In this document: piece by piece, positions 31,189 through 64,000 of the stretch | Layout: each line of letters begins with the position of its first letter | Numbering within the stretch: position 1 is the first letter of the stretch | Assembly (NCBI RefSeq): GCF_910596095.1 | Contig: NC_056544.1 | Location: forward strand, 14,865,155 to 14,929,154 | Direction of reading: 5' to 3' | DNA from: Thunnus maccoyii | Taxonomy: Eukaryota > Chordata > Actinopteri > Scombriformes > Scombridae | DNA length: 64,000 nucleotides | Translations under genes and position numbers: made by a program | Notes under the pieces: model-generated | Seen by the model: only the letters and a program-made list of their open reading frames with translations | The model's database searches: none | What the model was told of the DNA's origin: nothing

Positions 31189-32418
31189 ACACCAGCATCA
31201 CCAGATCACGAGTTCAGTCTTTTGTTCCTTTATTGTGTTTTCTTTTCCTCCATTGATCTCACCTTCACACACAGGTCAGGAGTTGGCACTGGGAGATGGC
31301 GTTATCTGGACTATCAGCTGCTATCATGGCCCACACACTGCACTCACGCAGAGAAAGGAGGGAGTGAGCTCCTCCAAGCACGGTTACCGCCACTGACTTT
31401 GCACTTTACTGAGAGGAAGCACACATATAAGAGATTTAAGGATGTATGTGGACATCCCCTCACAGATATATGCATACACTAAACATTCAACTTTTTATTT
31501 TACATTTTTTCTGTTACCATACTTTCACTCTTGAAAAATGTGTCTGATAACATATTTTGGAAAGACTCAGTGAGTGTGAAGTACAACAACCCAGTCAAAA
31601 TGTTGGCAGAATAAGAAGCTCTTTACGTCTCACCCCCTTTGTGCTTTTTGACAACCATCAAACCCCATCACTTATTCTATTTCTTGGCTGAATTGTTTTA
31701 GCAATCACTGTGCCAGTGATAGAGGAGACAGATAAAAATGATAGAGAGCAAAAATGCCAAGATAGACAGTACATCTGGAAAAGGTATTTTTTCTTTCTGT
31801 AATGTGCAAACAGCACAGATGCTTACAGGGTCATTTGTTCACCATTTGGATCATTTCTCTATGACATCAGATCGTTAGTGCGCAGTCATAACAAGAAATG
31901 AATTCCATGGATTTATGTGATAATGTGATCAAAACCATTTCACACACAATTAAATAAATGAGAATACAGATGGCGTATTAGACACATCTTGGGAGCTTCC
32001 CAACATGACACAACATTCATAACAAACAAACAAATTCGTGTGATGGAAGAAGATTTCCCAGGTCCATTATGTAATATATACACAGCCAGGCAGTGTCTAC
32101 ACACTAACTGATTGACTCTTTTTATGCCTTCACCGGGCGTCAGAGGTCAAGCTTAGATATAGAACAGCATCCCTGGAGGGTTTCAGTGTTTTTCTCCACG
32201 AGAGGTGGATGCTTGATAGCAGGTTCTCCAGTTAAAGGATGATTTCCCCGTCTCCCTGTTGCCCTGTAACTATAACAAACCTGAACATCCTCTTCCTAAC
32301 CCAAATGTAAAAAAAAAGGTTCAAGTCAGTCCCATAAAACTGTAAAGTTATCCCTTTTTTATCTGATACACCCCTGTACCTTTCTTTGTGCTTTTGTGAA
32401 ATTTAATGATCCCAAAGT

Positions 32419-32419
<1 letters not shown>

Positions 32420-32457
<38 letters not shown>
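32420..32457. repeat. (TG)n microsatellite
   Basis: An uninterrupted run of about 19 TG units in intergenic DNA. Confidence 0.9.
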
Positions 32458-32459
<2 letters not shown>

Positions 32460-34079
32460 CCAGCCGGTGTAATCCCATTTGTTCTTGATTATTTCATTAA
32501 TTTCTCTCTGGGACATTTCTAAGACAATTAATGGCTGTTTTAGGACTTTTATGTAACCACATAAAATGAGTAATTTTACTGTCAAGACACACATAAGAAA
32601 AGCTGATGTTTTTGCTCAAAGCTGTCTATATTAGTTTGAATCGTTGTTTACTTGCTTTTCACCCAGTGCATGCTGGGATAGGCTCCAGCCTCCCCCCGCC
32701 CCCCCCATGACCCATAACCGGGCAGCATGTTTTCATTTCCTTGTCACTGAGCTGTAACATTAAATACAAGATGTGCTCCCTGGATGACATCACTCGGAGG
32801 GAAACTTTGTCCGCATTAATAAACTAAATGAATTTAGCCAATACTGTTTACAACACTGGGGTGTGTGTGTGTGAGAGAGATTACGTATCAATAAATGAAA
32901 CTGTAGTTCTCACCTGGAAGTACAGTGGATTATCCCAGCTTTTGCTGCCCCAGCGTGTTGTGCAACACAGGCGGGGTTTGCATATTGTCTTGTGCTGTCT
33001 GCTTCTATGTATGTGTGTATGTGAGAGTGTATGAGGTTTGGTTTAGAGGCGGACGTGCATGACAGTAACTTCAAAAGGCTGAGGTATCAGATTCAGACAT
33101 AGGCCGCTTTGCTTGGGCTGACAAACGAGGAGCTGTTGTGTGGGAAGCGAAAGGAATTTACAGCATCTACCTTTCATCTACACAGGTGGGCTTAATGTGT
33201 GTGTGTGTATGTGTGTGTATATTTGTGTATGGGGAGGTGAGGGAGTGTATATGTGTGCATGTGTATAAAGTTTGGTTTATGTTTGACTGTTTAAGAATTT
33301 GTAGCGCACATAAACATAGTAGTGATATTTGTGGTGTGTGTGTGTGTGTGTGTGTATGTGTGTGCGTGTGCGTGCATGCGTGCACAATGGTGGAGATTTG
33401 GACAGACGAGTCACAACAATGGTCCAGGAAGCCAGTGATTCCAGAGCCTTTCCAGGTGGTTCAATGCTCTAGTTCAGTGGTTCTCTGTGTTAATTCCTTG
33501 TTCATAAAGTAAAGACGTAATAATGGAAAGATGTTTTAAACAGCAACATACTGTAAGACAGTGCATATAACCACATGTTTGCATCTCTCAATATATAAGA
33601 AATTCTGTCAAACAAGTAAGAATGTGACAGTGTGTGAGGAGTTATTTCCAAACTCCAAACGGTTTGTGTGTCTCAGTGGGTGTCAGGTGACTGACAGGAA
33701 GCAGAGCGTAATGTTATGCTTGCACAATATGAATATTGGCACAACAGTAAAACAGAAACTAAAAATGAGAAAATAGTTATCTATTTTAATTACATCCTAC
33801 CTAAATTATTTTAATGATGTTTCCTGGGCAGTTGTCCAGTCAGTAAAACATTTTTTCACACAACAAAAAAAAAAAAAGTTGGCAACTGGCTTTTCCGAAG
33901 GAGGAAGAAAAAAACCCTCATACCTGCAATTACAGTGATCCTTATCCTTTAACATGAGTACAGCCCATACACTTAACATTGTCTGGATTTGTATGTCAGG
34001 CAAAATGAACCATTTAAGTGCTGGATGAACATGACAAATGTGGAATTCTAAGAGTCATATGAATAGTGGTGGGGTTCAA

Positions 34080-34450
34080 ATTTATCTTGATGGTGGAGGT
34101 AGAGAAAAAGTCATGGGATCAGTAAAATCAAAGTCTTATGGAACATGAATATGCACAGAAAATTTCATGGCAATCTGCCATGAGATATCTTATGTGTAAA
34201 AATAGTATTTTGGCCAAGGGGTGGTGCTATAGGAAAGGTCACAAAGTGTCCAAACTGCAACAGGTTCATCTTCTGGTGACCATGAACGTCCAAAGCAGGA
34301 TTTAATGGAAATCTGCCCATTTACTTTCTTGACAACTTAACATGGATCAAGGTGTTTGCCAAGGAGATCAGGAGTGTTACCAAATTCATCATCACTGTAA
34401 CATCCATCTTACATTTCATGGCAGTCTGGCTGTATATGTTTCCTGATCAA
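34080..34450. repeat. Degenerate second copy of the dispersed teleost repeat
   Basis: The blocks gatggtggaggtagagaaaaagtca, atttcatggcaatctgcc, ttggccaag..gtggtgcta and catcttctggtgaccatgaacgtc match those at 25325-25735 with many changes. This is a diverged copy of the same family without ORFs. Confidence 0.5.
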
Positions 34451-35174
34451 ACTCCTTCTGATGATAGTTTTTAAGTAAAGCAGAAAGCTTGAGGTTGGAA
34501 CAACCTTTTTTCTGGAGTAACTTTACTCTTTTATGTGTTGAATATCAGTGGATCTCCTGGATCCAGAAATGTGATGAACAGAAATTCAGTTTTCAGCACA
34601 TTAAAACATTAAAACAGCCCATTCACAGCAATATTCACCATGAAGAGACAATAATGCAGGTCCTTTTTTCCCCTAAATTATGAAAGGTGTTTATAAGTGT
34701 ATATTGATATTCAATTTATAATAATCAGATGTCACTTGCTGCTCTCCTTGCAAGGATATACTGGTGCAATGATAAAGACCTACTGATCATTCATTTGTTC
34801 AACGACATAGTTGTGTTTGTCCAAGATTAATGACGCCGAGAGACTTTAATAAGGGTCATTTTGAGCATCTAGCAATAAATTCACTTAAATGATAAGGATA
34901 TCTTGGGGTTTAAATAATCAGCACACTATAATCAAAGCTTTTGTTTGACATTCCCACAATGCAGCTTGATAAGTTAGAATAGGCTGTTTAAAGATATTTA
35001 TCCAGCAAACACTGTCAGTTTGTAAGTTAGCTCATCTGTATTTGTGATAACACTGCTGACCCTTTACCTCTATGTAGGGTCACACACCAAACACACACAC
35101 AGACGCACACACACACACACACACACACACTAGAAAAGACTGGCAAAGACCACAGGGACACTTTTTTCATTCAA

Positions 35175-35180
35175 TTTATT
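35175..35180 (-). terminator. ptch2: Likely distal poly(A) signal of ptch2
   Basis: TTTATT on plus reads as AATAAA on minus, about 2.2 kb after the ptch2 stop. Further AATAAA-type hexamers on the minus strand between here and 37359 could give shorter transcripts; which is used cannot be read from sequence. Confidence 0.4.
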
Positions 35181-36146
35181 TTGTTAGTTAAATTTCTATA
35201 GCAGGTGAGGGAACATAACGGTCACACAAGGGTTTTTCTTGAGCATAGTTTTCAGAAGTCACAGTGTTTTAGACATGGACAAGAACATTTAAAAAAAAAA
35301 ATGACAATGAAGAAAGAAGGGCCAAGAGGAAACTTAAAAACAAGGTGTAACAGTGACACATTCCTACACACCTTCTCCTTCATGGTCCTCCAACTGCCCC
35401 CAAACAAACAAACAAAAAAAAGGCCTCTGCTCTAAAGTGTTGTCAACCCCTCCCTCCCGTGAATCCCCCCATCCCAAAATGCAAACAGAACAAAACAACA
35501 AAACAAAATCAAACTCGGCAACAAATAGATATATTTATATATAATATATATTTACTCTTTAAAAATAGAACTTCAGTCTAGATACTAACATCTGTACAAA
35601 CTACAAAAATAAAATTTTAATATAAATAATTTATATGGCATGACATTAACAATTTTTTTTTGAAATAAACTACAAACCAATGCAGGAGCTCCCCCCTCAA
35701 CCTCCTCCCTCTAAACTCCTCACCACTGTCTGACAACACCTCCTGGCTGTCTACGGTCAGATCAAACTGTAAATGGTGCTCTGTTCGTTTTGCTTAATTA
35801 TTCACAACTGCACAGTAGCTACTTAACCTTTCTTTCATATTTACAAAAGAAACCGAAGCTGCCACTTAAAGAAATGACATAAAAAAAAAAGATCCGCATG
35901 ATTTTCCCTGCAATTTAACCTGGCAGTGATGAGACCAATACTGAAGAACAACATAAACTTTGTAAAGCAAAGCCTAAGGATGAAAGAAAACGTGGCATAT
36001 ATGAGGTTTGTATTAAAAAAGACAAGTGAGACATTAGAAAGTGAGCGCGAGAAGATTCAGTCAGAGCAGGTTGAAGCACTAAAAAGACTAAACTAACTCT
36101 GTTAGCCAGAGCTGGCTTGTATATTGTAATAAATGCAAATAATACC

Positions 36147-36176
<30 letters not shown>
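36147..36176. repeat. (TTA)n microsatellite
   Basis: Ten TTA units within the probable ptch2 3' UTR. Confidence 0.9.
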
Positions 36177-36178
<2 letters not shown>

Positions 36179-37358
36179 TGATAATTGCACAGGGTCACAA
36201 CAACATTAACATGTTACAACCCTAAAGCAGCCAGCAAAAGAAAAAAAAAGAAAAAATAATAGTAACATTTTAAAAATCACTCCCTTTGCATTGGATTTTA
36301 TAATTCCCTTTAAAAATAATACAAGCTGATGAACAACACGTCTGTCAAACACAACCTGACAAATGTGAACTTCACCTGCTGTAGAGCTTAGAAAAACTGC
36401 AGAATAAAAAAAAATCTTATCACAGCTCCTTCAAGTAGTTTAAAACTGCAGAGGACATTGGGGCACCCAGACAGATGACAGATGATGATGATGGTGAAAA
36501 CTGACAAACACAAGTCTACTAGTGCTTCTTGACAAACATTCTGTGTCTGGACAAGACTGGGACAAAACAGGTAAAAACATATTTACACCAAAGCAAGAAC
36601 ATAATACTGAGCTCTGAATGCTGTGATAACAAGGAAAAGGGGACATATTGAAGGCACAACGGTTACTACTGTTAATAAAACAGTATCTGCTGTGTAATTC
36701 TCTGCTTTTTTTTCTTTACAGTGCACACTGTGACTGAGAACGTCTGTACTTTAAATGCAACAGAGAGTGTGTCAGAAGCAGAAGATCTCACAAAGTTAAA
36801 AGTATATATAGACATGAGGGGAGAAAGGGGGGGTACTGCATTTTTTAAGGCAAATCACTTAAAATTATTTTGAAGTGTAGCAGCAAAAAAAAAACAAAAA
36901 ACAAAAAAAACATAATAATACAAATAGAAATAAAACACTGACCATGTATGTTCAATAGCCTAATATCTTAATAACATCTCACTTTTTGTGGACACTTTTT
37001 ACATATAGCACATTTCTTATTCTATACACTGTGGGGGACAAAAATCAACCGCCCCACGAAAAAAATAATCTTTTACATCTGAACTTTTACACGAGAGTAT
37101 ACCCAAGTTATACAGTACTCTTTTAAATAGCTTCCCTCTTTTTTAGTATTAAAATATATACTCATAGATTTATATAATTCTTAAAACAAGTCAATTTTCT
37201 TAATATGTCCTTGAAATAAATCCTCCTCTTTTTTTTTCTGTGTGAAGTCTATGTACAGTTTAGAGTTCAAGACGTGATGTGACGCCGTGCGGGCGCCAAG
37301 GTGCTCTGGGAAGCAGCCAGAGACTCAAAAAGAGAGAAGGCGTGGTGTGTGAGAGAGT

Positions 37359-63752
<26,394 letters not shown>

Positions 63753-64000
63753 CTGGATTGAAGCAGGAGGGAGGGCGAGAAAAGGACAGTATTGTTATTA
63801 CCATGTTACCGTTTATTATACATAAAGAATGAATCATTGCACACCTGTCCACAAAGGCAGGTTACATAGCTTGTGTTTCTATTTGTGCCTTAAGTTTGTA
63901 GATTTTGGAGCTCAGTGAAACATCCAAAACACTGGATCACATGTATATCTGTTGTCAGAGAGAGAGAGCTGTCTTTCTGTAAGATGAAGCTTTGTATAAC

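Larger units (their letters stand above)
30201..34080. other. Intergenic region, microsatellites only
   Basis: No gene was recognised. It holds two large CA arrays, a (TG)n run at 32420-32457, short GT tracts at 33195-33220 and 33330-33365, and a small fragment at 32662-32725 (gctgggataggctccagcc) resembling the 3' tail of a fish LINE/SINE. Confidence 0.5.
35175..37358 (-). other. ptch2: Probable long 3' UTR of ptch2
   Basis: This AT-rich, exon-free stretch directly follows the ptch2 stop codon on the minus strand. It carries several A- or T-runs, a (TTA)n array at 36147-36176 and TATA-type repeats. Long 3' UTRs are usual for Patched genes. The 3' limit is an inference from the last well-placed AATAAA. 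Confidence 0.4.

Noticed and set aside
30682..31482. Long Val-Cys and Thr-His ORFs on both strands
   Set aside because: They are translations of (CA)n/(GT)n microsatellites; no splice or start context.

Overview
This window is vertebrate genomic DNA, almost certainly from a teleost and probably a percomorph. The genes are split into many short exons with GT-AG introns. The non-coding DNA is AT-rich and full of (CA)n/(GT)n microsatellites and of repeat families common in fish genomes. There is no bacterial or phage architecture.

Layout. 1-550: the last coding exon of an unidentified plus-strand gene with a poly(A) signal just after the stop. 1770-8604 (minus): a complete five-exon selenoprotein T gene. 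Its in-frame UGA (Sec) codon lies at the start of exon 2, and a well-formed form-II SECIS element lies in the 3' UTR. 10200-18290 (minus): a complete kinesin-13 gene, kif2c/MCAK, with 22 coding exons and 700 codons; all exon phases close. Its upstream region carries a CHR element and a CCAAT box, the arrangement typical of G2/M genes. 18300-35170: about 17 kb with no gene I recognise. It holds old mobile elements (an LTR element with a decayed tRNA-Pro-type primer site inside an older repeat, and a TTAA-flanked foldback element), long CA arrays and one isolated exon-like ORF. 35170-63752 (minus): the Hedgehog receptor gene patched, read as ptch2 because it is linked to kif2c as in human 1p34. 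Coding exons 2 to 23 are present and exon 1 lies beyond the right edge. The 22 exons total 4305 nt and keep one open frame to a stop at 37359.

The three recognised genes are not one pathway: Sec-dependent ER redox (selenot), mitotic microtubule depolymerisation (kif2c) and Hedgehog reception with sterol-type transport (ptch2). The main unusual points are the Sec/SECIS pair, the cell-cycle promoter module of kif2c, perfect GLI-type sites in ptch2 introns, the lack of PPxY motifs in this Patched, an extra intron in its first extracellular loop, and several nested or foldback repeats. I found no convincing new multi-gene system; most of the long plus/minus ORFs are microsatellite or intron translations.
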